Source: Enterobacter cloacae
GTDB lineage: Bacteria > Pseudomonadota > Gammaproteobacteria > Enterobacterales > Enterobacteriaceae
Assembly (NCBI RefSeq): GCF_013375935.1
Contig: NZ_CP056117.1
Span: 3,658,001-3,722,000 of the forward strand
Direction: 5' to 3'
DNA length: 64,000 bases
Shown here piece after piece: positions 16,841 to 25,243 of the stretch. Numbering within the stretch: position 1 is the stretch's first letter; every line of letters begins with the position of its first letter. The notes below the pieces were generated by a model. The model was not told where the DNA came from and did not search any database. It saw nothing but the letters and a program-made list of their open reading frames with translations. The position numbers and the translations under genes are program-made.

Positions 16841-17641
16841 GTGAACGTAAAAGCATGGACAGTTTTACTGATGTCGGTATGTCTGACTTCCTGTGCCACA
16901 CCCCGTACAGAGAAATATCAGACCATCATGGACAGCGTGACGGCGGAAAAAGTCAGCCGGATAATCCGGTCGGACGTCATCCCTTCTTCAGGTCAAAAAC
17001 ACGGGGAAATTATCAGCCGCGTGTCGGCTGCTTTTCTCGGTACGCCTTACCAGGCTGACACGCTCATCGGAGGGCCCGACACTCCCGAAGCGCTTGTCGC
17101 GAATTTCAACGGCGTGGACTGCTTTACGTTGGCAGATTACGTCGAGGCGCTGACGCGCAGCCATGACAAGACAACATTTCTGCATAATCTGGCGGAGGTT
17201 CGTTACACCCAGGGGAATGTAGACTATCTCAGCCGCCGGCACTTCTTCTCTGACTGGTTCGCCACGCAACCACGCAATGCCCGGGACGTTACGCCGGAGA
17301 TAAGCCCTGACTATGCTGTCGTCGACAAGCAGCTTAACCGCAAACCGGATGGGGGTGAGTACATCTCCGGCCTGGGCATACATCCCCGTAAAATTAATTA
17401 TATTCCTGGAAACGCCATCACTCAGCAGGTACTGGACCGCTTGAAAACCGGAGATTATGTCGGCGTCTATTCTCCGCTTGAGGGGCTGGACGTTTCGCAT
17501 GTGGGGATAGTAGTCCGCCACGACGGTCGGGTATGGTTCAGAAATGCCTCCTCGCTGGCCGCAAACAGAAAAGTGGTGGATTCGGCGTTTCTGGAATATA
17601 TGCGCGCGAAACCGGGCATCGTCGTTCTGCGCGCTGAGTGA
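16841..17641 (+). CDS. DUF1460 lipoprotein, NlpC/P60-like amidase fold
   Basis: I choose the GTG at 16841 because AAGGA at 16828-16832 is 8 bases upstream; the ATG at 16835 would be only 2 bases away. The 266-residue product has a lipobox (LLMSVCLTSCA) and a DUF1460 domain. The catalytic-type Cys is in FNGVDCFTLADYVEAL and the His in LDVSHVGIVVRHDG, a circularly arranged NlpC/P60 Cys-His pair. Structurally known family members are N-acetylmuramoyl-L-alanine amidase-like peptidoglycan hydrolases. It would sit in the outer membrane facing the periplasm and trim or recycle cell wall. It is monocistronic. Confidence 0.85.
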   Translation: MNVKAWTVLLMSVCLTSCATPRTEKYQTIMDSVTAEKVSRIIRSDVIPSSGQKHGEIISRVSAAFLGTPYQADTLIGGPDTPEALVANFNGVDCFTLADYVEALTRSHDKTTFLHNLAEVRYTQGNVDYLSRRHFFSDWFATQPRNARDVTPEISPDYAVVDKQLNRKPDGGEYISGLGIHPRKINYIPGNAITQQVLDRLKTGDYVGVYSPLEGLDVSHVGIVVRHDGRVWFRNASSLAANRKVVDSAFLEYMRAKPGIVVLRAE

Positions 17642-17771
17642 CCAGCCCATCATCGTAAGTGTGGTATTAAACGAGTTTTCGTTTGCTGTATAGACGCTTT
17701 AAGGAGTAGCAGTACACAGCAATCCTTTTTGATGATCGCCCTCTCGCGCGTCTGATCATTTTTGGCCTGCT

Positions 17772-18033
17772 GGAGTAATGATTCCAGTTTACGGATAGAG
17801 TTTTATGTTCGGATAATGCCCAGTGATTTTGTCATAGAGTTTCACCGAAACTGAGAACTACAACGACTTTCTGCCTGGCTTTGCCAGAGGGTACCCCTGA
17901 TTCAAGTTATGCTATTCACTTCGTTGCGCGTAACGCTTGCTTATAACACGCAGTTTTCCCTCCTGGCGTGATGCATACAGTTACCATCCGCCCGTTACCC
18001 ATACCACCATATGAAAGGCCGATAGCAGGCTCA
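17772..18033 (-). mobile_element. Truncated, decayed IS1-family end (InsB 3' part)
   Basis: From GGAGTAATGATTCCAG (an IS1-like terminal repeat) onward the sequence follows the InsB end of IS1 base by base with many substitutions (TTTTATGTTCGGATAATGCCC; GACTTTCTGCC...; CAAGTTATGCTATTCACTTCG; GATAGCAGGCTCA). On the minus strand it translates as RKSL*FSVSVKLYDKITGHY...NIK, matching the InsB C-terminus with an in-frame stop. Homology ends at about 18033, so only about a third of the 768-bp element remains. The flanks (17642-17771 and 18034-18177) show nothing else. Confidence 0.8.
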
Positions 18034-18177
18034 TTGTGCATGTTTTGGAAGTCTGATGTGAGCGAGAAGCGGACATGGATCACTGAGAAGACTCACCTTT
18101 AATTTGGAACGTTTCCTCGCTTTTCAAATTATTCAGTTTACCGGCAGTTTATGTGGCGTCTGGCCGCAAAAAATTTT

Positions 18178-19062
18178 TTACAATAAGCTTTCTAACCATT
18201 CAGTAAATATACGTACCCTGCGTGAAAGGTGGCGGTGTGGATAAAGAAGTGACAAGTTGCGGTCAGGAGAGGGATAGTCGGGCAATACCTCAACAAGCTG
18301 CCCGCTATCAAGATAGGGCTTTAAAAAGACGTTCATTCCCTGAAGTAACCCCAGACCAGCAAGGCCCGCAGACACGTATGCCTCGGAGTTATCTACGACA
18401 AGTTTACCTGGCAGGGTTATTTCCTCGATCCCCTTTGGCGTCGCAAAGGTCCACGGCATAATTTGCCTACTGCTGCTGTTAACCCAGTTGATGGCCTTGT
18501 GATTTTTCAAATCCTCCAGCGTTTCCGGCTTGCCATATAGCGCAATATAGCCACGACTGGCACAGGTCGTCATTTTGATATCGCCCATCCTGTGAGCAAT
18601 GTAATCACCATCTTCCAGTTCTCCCACCCGGAGTATGCAATCCAGACCATCCCGCAACATATCCCGACGGCGGTCTGAACTACTCAGAATGATTTCAATT
18701 CCCGGATACGTTTTATAAAAGTCGGGCAACCGGGGGATGACCAGCAGCGCTGCAAGCGCGATAGGCATATCTACACGTAGCTGGCCGTGCAACACTTTGT
18801 CGCTGCTGAAGGACTCCAGCAATTCATCTGCCTGTGCCAGCAGGGGTTTACTACGACGATAAAACTCTTCCCCGTCGGGCGTAAGATTGATACGGCGCGT
18901 AGTTCGCTGCATCAGACGCGTGCCGCTGTGCCGTTCAAGCAACTGTAGCGCTTTGGTAACGGCGGGACGATGAATGCCCAAATTCTCTGCCGCCTGAGTA
19001 AAGCTTCCAGACTCAACTATTTCTATAAAAATTCTAATAGATTCAAATAGATTTATTTGCAT
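18178..19062 (-). CDS. LysR-family transcriptional regulator
   Basis: A 294-residue LTTR. The N-terminal winged helix-turn-helix is at residues 1-62 (FIEIVESGSFTQAAENLGIHRPAVTKALQLLERHSGTRLMQRTTRRINLTPDG) and a periplasmic-binding-protein-like effector domain fills 90-290. It resembles the subgroup that represses or activates adjacent oxidoreductase genes. It is divergent from the nitronate monooxygenase gene with a 198-base AT-rich intergenic region, so that gene is the likely target. The inducer is not predictable. Confidence 0.92.
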   Translation of the reverse strand: MQINLFESIRIFIEIVESGSFTQAAENLGIHRPAVTKALQLLERHSGTRLMQRTTRRINLTPDGEEFYRRSKPLLAQADELLESFSSDKVLHGQLRVDMPIALAALLVIPRLPDFYKTYPGIEIILSSSDRRRDMLRDGLDCILRVGELEDGDYIAHRMGDIKMTTCASRGYIALYGKPETLEDLKNHKAINWVNSSSRQIMPWTFATPKGIEEITLPGKLVVDNSEAYVSAGLAGLGLLQGMNVFLKPYLDSGQLVEVLPDYPSPDRNLSLLYPHRHLSRRVRIFTEWLESLL

Positions 19063-19260
19063 AAGGTTATCGTTCTTCTGCCACCCGTCAGGGCATGCGG
19101 GTTAGATTGTTACTGATTTTATAACAGTGATGAATAATTTTAGCTATTTTTCTAAATAATATTCCTGCTTACACTTCCCTTCATTCGTTACGCCGTTTCG
19201 AAAAAGTAAATATCAGGCCGCCCGATCGGAGCGGCAAGCTAATATGAAGGAAATTTCATC

Positions 19261-20241
19261 ATGAAAGATAACCGTGTCTGCCAAATCCTTGGCATAGAAA
19301 AACCTGTCATCCAGGGACCTTTATCATGGCTGACCGATGCTCGTTTAGTTGCGGCCGTAAGCAACGCTGGCGGGCTGGGCGTGCTGGGTCCGAATGCTGG
19401 CTTAACCGCGGAAACCGCCGTTTCCACCCCTGAAGAAACGGCAGAAAAAATGCGTGCAGAAATTCGCAAAACCAAAAAGCTCACCGAAAAGCCATTCGGC
19501 GTAAACCTGATACCCACGCCTGAAAATGACATCTGGACTCAACCTATTTTGCAGGTGATAAAAGAAGAAGGCATCAGGGCTGTGGTATACACCGGGTATG
19601 GTGAAGGGGCGGTGATACCCGAATTATTCGACGAATTAAAAGCGGCGGGTATTGCCGTAATTTACAGGGATATCAACCCAACGCCTGAAAATACCCGGCT
19701 TGCTGAAGAAGCCGGAGCCGATATCATCGTTGCTACAGGTTTTGACGAAGGTGGGACTCTTCCGGGTACTGCACTGGGTACCTTTTCAATCGTGCCACTG
19801 ATTGCCGATTCCGTGGTGAATATTCCCGTAATGGCTGCTGGCGGTATTACCGACAGCCGCACCGCAAAAGCGGCGCATGCGCTCGGCGCCGAAGGGGTCT
19901 TTGCCGGTTCGGTCTTTATCGGCACCGAAGAAAGCCGCGTACCAAAATCTGTCAAGGATAAAATCATTGATTCAAACGGGCTGGACCTGTTGCTGTTCCG
20001 TACTCTGCCTCACTATTACCGCTCGCTACCGGGCAGGCTGTCAACAACGCTGGTATCAATGGATAAAGCCGGAGCAAGTAATGAGGAGTTAGGAAAAACG
20101 ATGGGAGGGCTGCGCGGCCTGCGTATAGGTATGCTGGAAGGTAACACCGATGAAGGTTATATCTCACTCGGGACGGGCATCGGCAATATTCGCAGCGTTA
20201 AAAGCGTAGCGGAGGTAGTGGACGAGTTAACCGTAGGGTGA
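19261..20241 (+). CDS. Nitronate monooxygenase / NADH:quinone reductase-like flavoprotein
   Basis: A 326-residue FMN-binding TIM-barrel protein of the 2-nitropropane dioxygenase family. Diagnostic parts are the N-terminal IEKPVIQGPLSWLTDARLVAAVSNAGGLGVLG, the central ADIIVATGFDEGGTLPG and the phosphate-binding IPVMAAGGITDSRTAKAAHALGAEGVFAGSVF. Class I nitronate monooxygenases oxidise alkyl nitronates such as propionate-3-nitronate; other members are enoyl reductases or quinone reductases, so the substrate is uncertain. AAGGAAA lies 7 bases before the ATG. It is divergent from the LysR gene and followed by a strong terminator. Confidence 0.88.
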   Translation: MKDNRVCQILGIEKPVIQGPLSWLTDARLVAAVSNAGGLGVLGPNAGLTAETAVSTPEETAEKMRAEIRKTKKLTEKPFGVNLIPTPENDIWTQPILQVIKEEGIRAVVYTGYGEGAVIPELFDELKAAGIAVIYRDINPTPENTRLAEEAGADIIVATGFDEGGTLPGTALGTFSIVPLIADSVVNIPVMAAGGITDSRTAKAAHALGAEGVFAGSVFIGTEESRVPKSVKDKIIDSNGLDLLLFRTLPHYYRSLPGRLSTTLVSMDKAGASNEELGKTMGGLRGLRIGMLEGNTDEGYISLGTGIGNIRSVKSVAEVVDELTVG

Positions 20242-20269
20242 ATGCGGTAACACCTATAAAATAAAAGAA

Positions 20270-20308
20270 ACAGGCAGTTCGTCGTCTACCCGAACTGCCT
20301 GTCTCTTT
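20270..20308 (+). terminator. Rho-independent terminator
   Basis: ACAGGCAGTTCG and CGAACTGCCTGT form a perfect 12-bp stem with a 9-base loop, followed by CTCTTT. It can also help terminate umuC from the other strand. Confidence 0.9.
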
Positions 20309-20349
20309 GTATGTAATGTCCGCTTCTGGCACAAAACAGCCATTAACAT

Positions 20350-21618
20350 TCATCGAATCCTCAGTAAATCTGAATAGCGGGTCGTGTATCGCGGCGAAAG
20401 CATTTCACGCTTCATCTGCCATTGCTGCTGTATGCCCTGCCCGGCAAAATAAAGCGTACCCTTTCCATCCTTCGCGTTCAGACGATCCAGCACTTCCATC
20501 AGCTTTTCGCTTCCGGCACGCGGCGCGCTGTTGTCAAACAAATTGAGCTGGGCAACGCCCTGGCTGAAGAAGTCCCCGAGCATAATGCCGGTTTTCTGGT
20601 AGCGGTGGCCCTCCTTCCAGATTTTATCGAGGCACTTTACCGCAGCGTTGATAATGTCGCGGGAATCCTGAGTGGGCGTGAGAAGCGTCATTGAGGCACT
20701 CTTGCCGTAATAGGGCTCGTTCAGCGCGAATGGGGAGGTCTTAACGAACGCCGAGATAAAGCGGCAATACTGGTGCTCGCCGCGTAACTTCTCAGCGCCG
20801 CGGGCCGCATAGCTGCATATAGCCTGACGCACCTGCTCATATTCTGTAGCGCGTTCACCGAATGACCGGCTACAGACGATCTCCTGCTTTGTCGGTGCAA
20901 ACTCTTCCAGATCGAGGCATGGCTCGCCGCGAAGCTCCCGGACCGTTCGCTCCAGCACCACATTGAAGTGCTTGCGGATAATCCACGTGCTCTGCTCTGA
21001 GAGATCCAGCGCCGTTTTGATGCCCATCGCGTTGAGCCTCTTGCTGATGCGCCTGCCCACGCCCCACACGTCCTCTACCGGCACGATAGCCAACAGCCGG
21101 CGCTGGCGGTCGATATTGGATAAATCCACCACCCCACCCGTCTGGTGCTGCCATTTCTTCGCCGCGTGATTTGCCAGCTTCGCCAGCGTCTTCGTCTGGG
21201 CGATGCCAACGCCGACCCTCAGGTGCGTACGCTTCAAAACCGTGTCGCGGATCTCCTTGCCAAAGTCAGTCAGATCCCGGCAGTTTCGAACCCCGGTGAG
21301 GTCACAAAAGGCCTCGTCAATGGAATATATTTCGACGCGAGGGCTTATTTCTTCCAGCGTGGTCATTACCCGGTTGGACATGTCAGCGTAAAGTTCGTAG
21401 TTGCTGCTGAAGCAAACCACGCCGGCGCGCCGGAACAGCTCCTTCTGCTTAAAGTATGGCGCCCCCATCGTCACGCCAGCGGCTTTGGCCTCTGCGCTGC
21501 GCGCTATCACACAACCGTCGTTATTTGAGAGGACAACCACCGGTCGGCCTCTCAAATCTGGCCTGAATACCGTCTCGCATGATGAGTAGAATGAGTTCAC
21601 ATCACAGAGCGCAAACAT
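20350..21618 (-). CDS. umuC: DNA polymerase V catalytic subunit UmuC
   Basis: A Y-family translesion polymerase. With UmuD' it forms Pol V and copies damaged DNA under SOS induction. The start at 21618 ([18 protein letters not shown]) gives 422 residues, the exact E. coli length; the open frame extends 22 codons further but overlaps umuD. Catalytic acidic motifs are [10 protein letters not shown] and [11 protein letters not shown]. The IMS domain, helix-hairpin-helix region and C-terminal beta-clamp region (QLNLFD) are visible, and the protein is colinear with E. coli UmuC to its end ([10 protein letters not shown]). Its start is one base after the umuD stop. Confidence 0.97.
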   Translation of the reverse strand: MFALCDVNSFYSSCETVFRPDLRGRPVVVLSNNDGCVIARSAEAKAAGVTMGAPYFKQKELFRRAGVVCFSSNYELYADMSNRVMTTLEEISPRVEIYSIDEAFCDLTGVRNCRDLTDFGKEIRDTVLKRTHLRVGVGIAQTKTLAKLANHAAKKWQHQTGGVVDLSNIDRQRRLLAIVPVEDVWGVGRRISKRLNAMGIKTALDLSEQSTWIIRKHFNVVLERTVRELRGEPCLDLEEFAPTKQEIVCSRSFGERATEYEQVRQAICSYAARGAEKLRGEHQYCRFISAFVKTSPFALNEPYYGKSASMTLLTPTQDSRDIINAAVKCLDKIWKEGHRYQKTGIMLGDFFSQGVAQLNLFDNSAPRAGSEKLMEVLDRLNAKDGKGTLYFAGQGIQQQWQMKREMLSPRYTTRYSDLLRIR

Positions 21619-21619
21619 A

Positions 21620-22039
21620 TCAGCTGGCCGATTTAACAATAAATGTAACCACGCCGAAGACGTCCAGCGTGTCTTCGCTGCCAACGATAATCGGCGAATA
21701 AGCGCTGTTCATCGGATTGAGCTGAACGGTAGGCCGCAGCTGCAGGCGCTTAACGGTAAATTCCCCTTCCACCGCGGCGATGACGATATCTCCATGCTCG
21801 GCCGTTCGGGAGCTATCCACTACCAGCAAATCGCCGTCGCTTATTCCCCCCTCAATCATCGAATCACCAGCGGCTTTCACGAAATACGTCGAGCTGGGAT
21901 GAGCAACGAGAAGCTCATTCAGATCGATGCGCTGTTCCACATAGTCGGCAGCCGGGCTTGGGAATCCGCACTGAACTAAATCGCTGAAAAGTGGAAGCGC
22001 GATAATCTCACGCAGTTCTGCAGGTCTGATAAATTCCAT
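21620..22039 (-). CDS. umuD: DNA polymerase V accessory protein UmuD
   Basis: A 139-residue LexA/UmuD-family self-cleaving protein. RecA-stimulated cleavage after the N-terminal 24 residues (FPSPAADY region, Cys-Gly site at QCG) gives UmuD', which activates UmuC. The catalytic Ser is in [15 protein letters not shown] and the Lys in [24 protein letters not shown], both as in E. coli. It has the same length as E. coli UmuD. It is the first gene of the umuDC operon, with a LexA box 16-35 bases upstream of the ATG. Confidence 0.97.
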   Translation of the reverse strand: MEFIRPAELREIIALPLFSDLVQCGFPSPAADYVEQRIDLNELLVAHPSSTYFVKAAGDSMIEGGISDGDLLVVDSSRTAEHGDIVIAAVEGEFTVKRLQLRPTVQLNPMNSAYSPIIVGSEDTLDVFGVVTFIVKSAS

Positions 22040-22054
22040 TACGCATACCTCTAC

Positions 22055-22074
22055 TACTGTTTTTATATACAGTA
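22055..22074 (-). promoter_or_regulatory. LexA box of umuDC
   Basis: TACTGTTTTTATATACAGTA matches the SOS consensus (CTGT-N8-ACAG with flanking TA). It is 15 bases upstream of the umuD ATG. Confidence 0.95.
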
Positions 22075-22291
22075 GTTTTGTTTTGAAGCACGCGCAAGGC
22101 AGCTGAACCGCAGCGACTGTTTAAACCTTCACCGTTTCGCTTGTAAGTTTCTCTCTGGCTTCGAATTATGGTTTTTGTAAATTTTACGCTTAAACGCTTC
22201 GACTGCTCGTTTTAAAGACTAAATGAATAGATTGTCATCAACGCGACAAGCTGAAGGACGGCATGGCACTTCTTTAGCCGGAATGTCGTTT

Positions 22292-22311
22292 GACTGTACT
22301 AATATACAGTA
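22292..22311 (+). promoter_or_regulatory. LexA box of dinI-like gene
   Basis: GACTGTACTAATATACAGTA keeps CTGT-N8-ACAG. It lies 52 bases upstream of the dinI-like ATG. The 324-base spacer between umuD and this gene thus holds two divergent SOS promoters and no other gene. Confidence 0.9.
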
Positions 22312-22363
22312 GTATTTTTACGTTCAGACTGACTCGCATAATTAATATTCATAAGGAAAAAAG

Positions 22364-22603
22364 ATGTTTGTTGAACTGGTTTATGACAAGCGCAACGTAC
22401 AGGGGCTGGAGGGAGCCAGGGAGATAATTCTGGCTGAACTGACAAAACGCGTGCACCGAATTTTTCCTGATGCCAGCGTTAAGGTTAAACCGATGCAGGC
22501 GAACGGCCTGAATAGCGATGCCAGCAAAAGCGACCGGGAAAAGCTGAACCGTATGCTTGAGGAAATGTTTGAAGAGTCAGACATGTGGCTGACGCATGAG
22601 TAA
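22364..22603 (+). CDS. DinI-like SOS protein
   Basis: A 79-residue protein of the DinI/ImpC family. DinI modulates RecA filaments and limits or shapes SOS-dependent UmuD cleavage. The pattern matches the family: an N-terminal strand (MFVELVYDKR), a helix with AREIILAELTKRVHRIFPDASVKVK, and a C-terminal acidic helix (SDREKLNRMLEEMFEESDMWL) that mimics the RecA-binding acidic surface. A LexA box lies upstream and a strong hairpin downstream. It is divergent from umuDC, so the RecA modulator and Pol V are induced together. Confidence 0.9.
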   Translation: MFVELVYDKRNVQGLEGAREIILAELTKRVHRIFPDASVKVKPMQANGLNSDASKSDREKLNRMLEEMFEESDMWLTHE

Positions 22604-22614
22604 CAGGCGTTTAG

Positions 22615-22658
22615 TGACAGGGAAACCCGCCATGGCGTATGCCGGAGTTTCCCTGTCA
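22615..22658 (+). terminator. Hairpin after dinI-like gene
   Basis: TGACAGGGAAAC and GTTTCCCTGTCA form a perfect 12-bp stem with a 20-base loop that has inner pairing. No U-run follows. It lies between convergent genes. Confidence 0.65.
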
Positions 22659-22690
22659 TCGACGTAAAATAAAGGTGGGACAGGTATTTA

Positions 22691-22900
22691 TTAATATCGC
22701 TTCATTGTGTTGACTGGTGCCCTTTCTGACCAGTCGGGCCTTTCACCAGCCATAATGGCACGCTGTTGTGATGGCGTCACAGACTGGGTTATTTCAGGCA
22801 TTGATTTATATTCAGGTTGTTCAGGAGGGCTGAGAACCAGATCGGCACTACAGCCTGACAGAAGAAATAAAACGAATACAGATGAATTAAGCTTAAGCAC
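22691..22900 (-). CDS. Small predicted lipoprotein, unknown function
   Basis: A GTG start at 22900 is chosen because AAGGGG sits 5 bases upstream and a lipoprotein signal follows at once (MLKLNSSVFVLFLLSGCSAD; lipobox LLSGC). The mature part of about 52 residues is Pro-, Glu- and Ser-rich (SPPEQPEYKSMPEITQ..., ...PDWSERAPVNTMKRY) with no recognised domain. The open frame extends further upstream to 23038, but that part does not look like a signal sequence. The small Pro-rich lipoprotein architecture recalls phage Rz1 or entry-exclusion lipoproteins, but no sequence match is seen. Confidence 0.6.
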   Translation of the reverse strand: MLKLNSSVFVLFLLSGCSADLVLSPPEQPEYKSMPEITQSVTPSQQRAIMAGERPDWSERAPVNTMKRY

Positions 22901-23149
22901 TTCAACCCCTTCCAGTGGGACAAACTTTGCAGACAGAATGTGGTGTCTCCCGGTGACGTTGCCCCTGTCAGCAAAGACATGCGCATACCCGCAGAGGGCA
23001 GTTAACCGGAATGCCCTTGTCACAAAAACATTCACCACAAGAATAAATTATGCCGAATTCACCTCCCCAGTCAATGCATCTTTACAGCGCGCTAACTTAG
23101 CGCGAGGGGGTAAAAAAAGACGGCCAGATGGCAGTCTTGTAAATTCAGA

Positions 23150-23470
23150 TCATCCCCAATACACCGAGTCATATCGATAGGGGGCAAAATCAATATGTAA
23201 AAACCCTCTGACAAATTCGTAGTCATTTGCAAAGATATTTAGCTGAACGGCTGCCATAGCAATAACGAACACCATATAAGCAATAAATAGCGGGTATTTA
23301 TGGAGCCTGTTAACTTTTAACTTTCCCAGGTAAAGCAGTAAAAAAATCGCAACAGACACAACAAAAATAGACCCCGGCAGGCCAGACAGGTTGGACAATC
23401 TCCATGATTTATCTCCAAAGCCGGACGTTTCTATCCTTATTGTGTTCTTGGGTAAAACAAATTCAGGCAA
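23150..23470 (-). CDS. Hypothetical two-helix membrane protein, start uncertain, possibly 5'-truncated
   Basis: A 106-residue open frame with two hydrophobic segments (SIFVVSVAIFLLLYLG about 33-48; YPLFIAYMVFVIAMAAVQL about 59-77) and a soluble tail (YEFVRGFLHIDFAPYRYDSVYWG). The only upstream start is a TTG inside the T-run of a terminator-like hairpin, without a ribosome site, so the real gene may have lost its 5' end at the element boundary. I do not recognise the family. It lies directly outside the phage remnant. Confidence 0.5.
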   Translation of the reverse strand: MPEFVLPKNTIRIETSGFGDKSWRLSNLSGLPGSIFVVSVAIFLLLYLGKLKVNRLHKYPLFIAYMVFVIAMAAVQLNIFANDYEFVRGFLHIDFAPYRYDSVYWG

Positions 23471-23542
23471 AAAACCGGGCTTTACGCCCGGTTCTGTCTT
23501 CAGCCCGTAATGCCTTTACGCACTCAATCCACGATTCTCCAG
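23470..23542 (-). repeat. Diverged copy of the dcp 3' end and terminator (att-like)
   Basis: On the minus strand this reads CTG GAG AAT CGT GGA TTG AGT GCG TAA (LENRGLSA-stop), matching the end of dcp at 34897-34920 (LDNRGLSS-stop) with mostly third-position changes. It continues through GGCTG and a CAGAACCGGGCG...GCCCGGTTTTTT hairpin like the one behind dcp. Roughly three quarters of 80 bases agree by eye. The longest shared runs include CGCCCGGTTCTG (23485-23496 and 34865-34876). An overlapping 35-codon GTG-started frame (23463-23570) is an alternative reading. Confidence 0.6.
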
Positions 23543-23566
23543 AAGTGATTTGATATGTCTTCACGT

Positions 23567-23767
23567 TCACCCCCACATCCGGTTTCGCCAGCGGCTGTCC
23601 GGGCGCGCTGGAGTGTTAGATGTCGGAAGGAATGCACTTACAGTCCAGGTCACGTAATCCGGGTTAAGGCTACGCTCAACACGGACGCCGCGCGCTTTGT
23701 AACGCTTAACCAGCTCGTCGGCCTGTTCGGTGCTGCAATCGGTGTGGTGGAACCAAGAATATTTCAT
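23567..23767 (-). CDS. Small phage protein of unknown function
   Basis: A 66-residue protein (MKYSWFHHTDCSTEQADELVKRYKARGVRVERS...PDYVTWTVSAFLP) of a type commonly found directly downstream of DUF1367 genes in enterobacterial lambdoid phages. The ATG at 23767 has GGGGTGA 5 bases upstream, and its start region abuts the end of the DUF1367 frame, so the two are translationally linked. It looks intact. No function is known. Confidence 0.7.
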   Translation of the reverse strand: MKYSWFHHTDCSTEQADELVKRYKARGVRVERSLNPDYVTWTVSAFLPTSNTPARPDSRWRNRMWG

Positions 23768-23772
23768 ACCCG

Positions 23773-24376
23773 TCACCCCACGAAGCCAAGCAGCTGCGCG
23801 GCGACATTTTCGGCCTCATCGCGACTGCGGAATGAACGGGACAGGACCCAGCGCCAAAGAACATCGAGCGCGGCCTTATAGAGTTGCTGAAACTCGAGCT
23901 CGTCCATGTTGGCGAATGAAATGCTGCGAGGATGCTTTTTGAGTGTTCCGTCGGGTAACTGAATGGCATCAAAGTGCCCAGCCTCGACTATCACCCGTGA
24001 GCGGTAAGCATCGAAGGATTTGCAAAGGCTAATGCCATTCGTGACGCGCCGGTGTGCAACCTGCTCAAGATACTGCCCAGCAGCATCGATCAGCGCCCCC
24101 CTCATTTCCGCCATAAGAAGCCAGGAACTTGGCGTAGCCGGTGATGAGCTTCCGCTCGTTGCTAGAGATAGCCCCGCCGGTTGGTTCCCAATATTCAAAA
24201 CCGAGATTGAGAAGCGCGAAAAAGCGCCGATGAAATGCCGGGTTTCGTACCCGTCTGAACTCGGCAACAAGAACATCGCCGAGCCGGGTTTTGGATTGCA
24301 GGATATCGCTGGTCTCGGGCGTAGCCGGGATCAGTATTCCTGAGTGGTGTTTAATAAGTTGTAATTCTAGCGCCAT
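23773..24376 (-). pseudogene. DUF1367 phage protein, single-base frameshift
   Basis: The start MALELQLIKHHSGILIPATPETSDIL with GGAGAG 4 bases upstream and the body up to SYGGNEG are in one frame; the remainder (ALIDAAGQYLEQVAHRRVTNGISLCKSFDAYR...LDVLWRWVLSRSFRSRDEAENVAAQLLGF) is in the next. A run of six C on the plus strand (24096-24101) needs one base fewer to restore a full-length protein of about 200 residues. DUF1367 proteins lie in the nin-type region of lambdoid phages and have no known function. A sequencing or assembly error in the homopolymer is possible. Confidence 0.85.
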
Positions 24377-24448
24377 GGTTCTCTCCGTGGCGCATCAGGT
24401 ATAGGGTGTTCAGGTCTATGAAAGAATAATATCAGACGGTGGTGTAAC

Positions 24449-24658
24449 TCAGCACCCAAGCCGTTTTGCAAATTGCATGAACCCGTTGAGAGTGAAGATT
24501 TCTTCCTCTTCGAGTAACGGTCGTAATGAAACTATTCCATTTACTCGATAAACCAGATATTTCTCTTCCGCCAGGAAGCTATAGATAACTGCTTTATCGG
24601 CCCTTCTGACCACGTCGTACCATTTATCATCTGCATTAAAGGCATCTGCACTACACAC
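24449..24658 (-). CDS. Hypothetical 69-residue phage-region protein
   Basis: A GTG-started frame with a strong ribosome site (GGGGGA, 4 bases upstream) encoding MCSADAFNADDKWYDVVRRADKAVIYSFLAEEKYLVYRVNG...FAKRLGC. It is acidic, with no membrane segment. Its GTG overlaps the stop of a short upstream open stretch (ISLEQFQRVSLFAFPWLF..., about 24658-24756) that has no normal start and looks like a membrane-protein scrap. I do not recognise either product. It is followed by the DUF1367 gene on the same strand. Confidence 0.5.
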   Translation of the reverse strand: MCSADAFNADDKWYDVVRRADKAVIYSFLAEEKYLVYRVNGIVSLRPLLEEEEIFTLNGFMQFAKRLGC

Positions 24659-24764
24659 TATTTCCCCCAGAGCGACTTATAGACGCGGTAAACAGTAATC
24701 GGGAACAGCCAGGGGAACGCAAACAGCGATACTCTTTGAAACTGCTCCAGTGAAATTCACGCGA

Positions 24765-24989
24765 TTAATAAAACCACTCGTCCGCGCTTTCCCAGGTCTC
24801 CTGCACGATATGTTCGACCTCATTCTTGTCGCCCCCGAAAACAGTCAAACCGTCATTACTGGTACGCTTGATTGTTAGCAGGCAATCATCAAACTGCTTG
24901 CTGAGTCTTTTGAGCAGTTCTGACTCGAGCGCAGGTATAGCTCCATCAGGAAGTTTCTTCATGCGATCAATGGTTAGCTCGATTTTCAT
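24765..24989 (-). CDS. DinI family protein, prophage copy
   Basis: A 74-residue DinI homologue (MKIELTIDRMKKLPDGAIPALESELLKRLSKQFDD...VEHIVQETWESADEWFY). The C-terminal VQETWESADEWF is almost the E. coli DinI ending (LQETWESADDWF). It would bind RecA filaments and tune UmuD or phage-repressor cleavage. A near-perfect LexA box lies 20 bases upstream. Phage-borne DinI-like genes often act in SOS-dependent prophage control. This copy is distinct from the one beside umuDC. Confidence 0.92.
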   Translation of the reverse strand: MKIELTIDRMKKLPDGAIPALESELLKRLSKQFDDCLLTIKRTSNDGLTVFGGDKNEVEHIVQETWESADEWFY

Positions 24990-25008
24990 TTATCCCTCCG
25001 CAATGAAT

Positions 25009-25028
25009 TACTGTATGTGCATACAGTA
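25009..25028 (-). promoter_or_regulatory. LexA box of the prophage dinI gene
   Basis: TACTGTATGTGCATACAGTA is a perfect palindromic SOS box, 20 bases upstream of the ATG. Confidence 0.95.
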
Positions 25029-25243
25029 TATTTATAAACATATCTCACTGATTTTGCAACGCTTTAAGGGCACCTAACCCAAAACACCATGATGATGAAA
25101 TCGCCTGACAAACTACAGACAGCTTCTTACCGTGGACATAATGGAGGCTTAAGGTTCTTGAGGATTGGAAATCAGGGTGAAATCAGAATGGTTTGTGGCA
25201 CTGCTGCGGGCGGGGAATCTACCCACAGCAGAAATGAATTGTT

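Noticed and set aside
22040..22363. Possible small RNA or retron-like element between umuD and the dinI-like gene
   Set aside because: No reverse transcriptase gene, no long structured repeat and no promoter-terminator pair; the spacer is explained by two divergent SOS promoters.
23463..23570. 35-codon GTG-started frame overlapping the small phage gene stop
   Set aside because: The GTGA overlap is tempting, but the last part of the frame is the dcp-like 3' end and its terminator hairpin read out of frame, so I treat it as chance. It remains an alternative.
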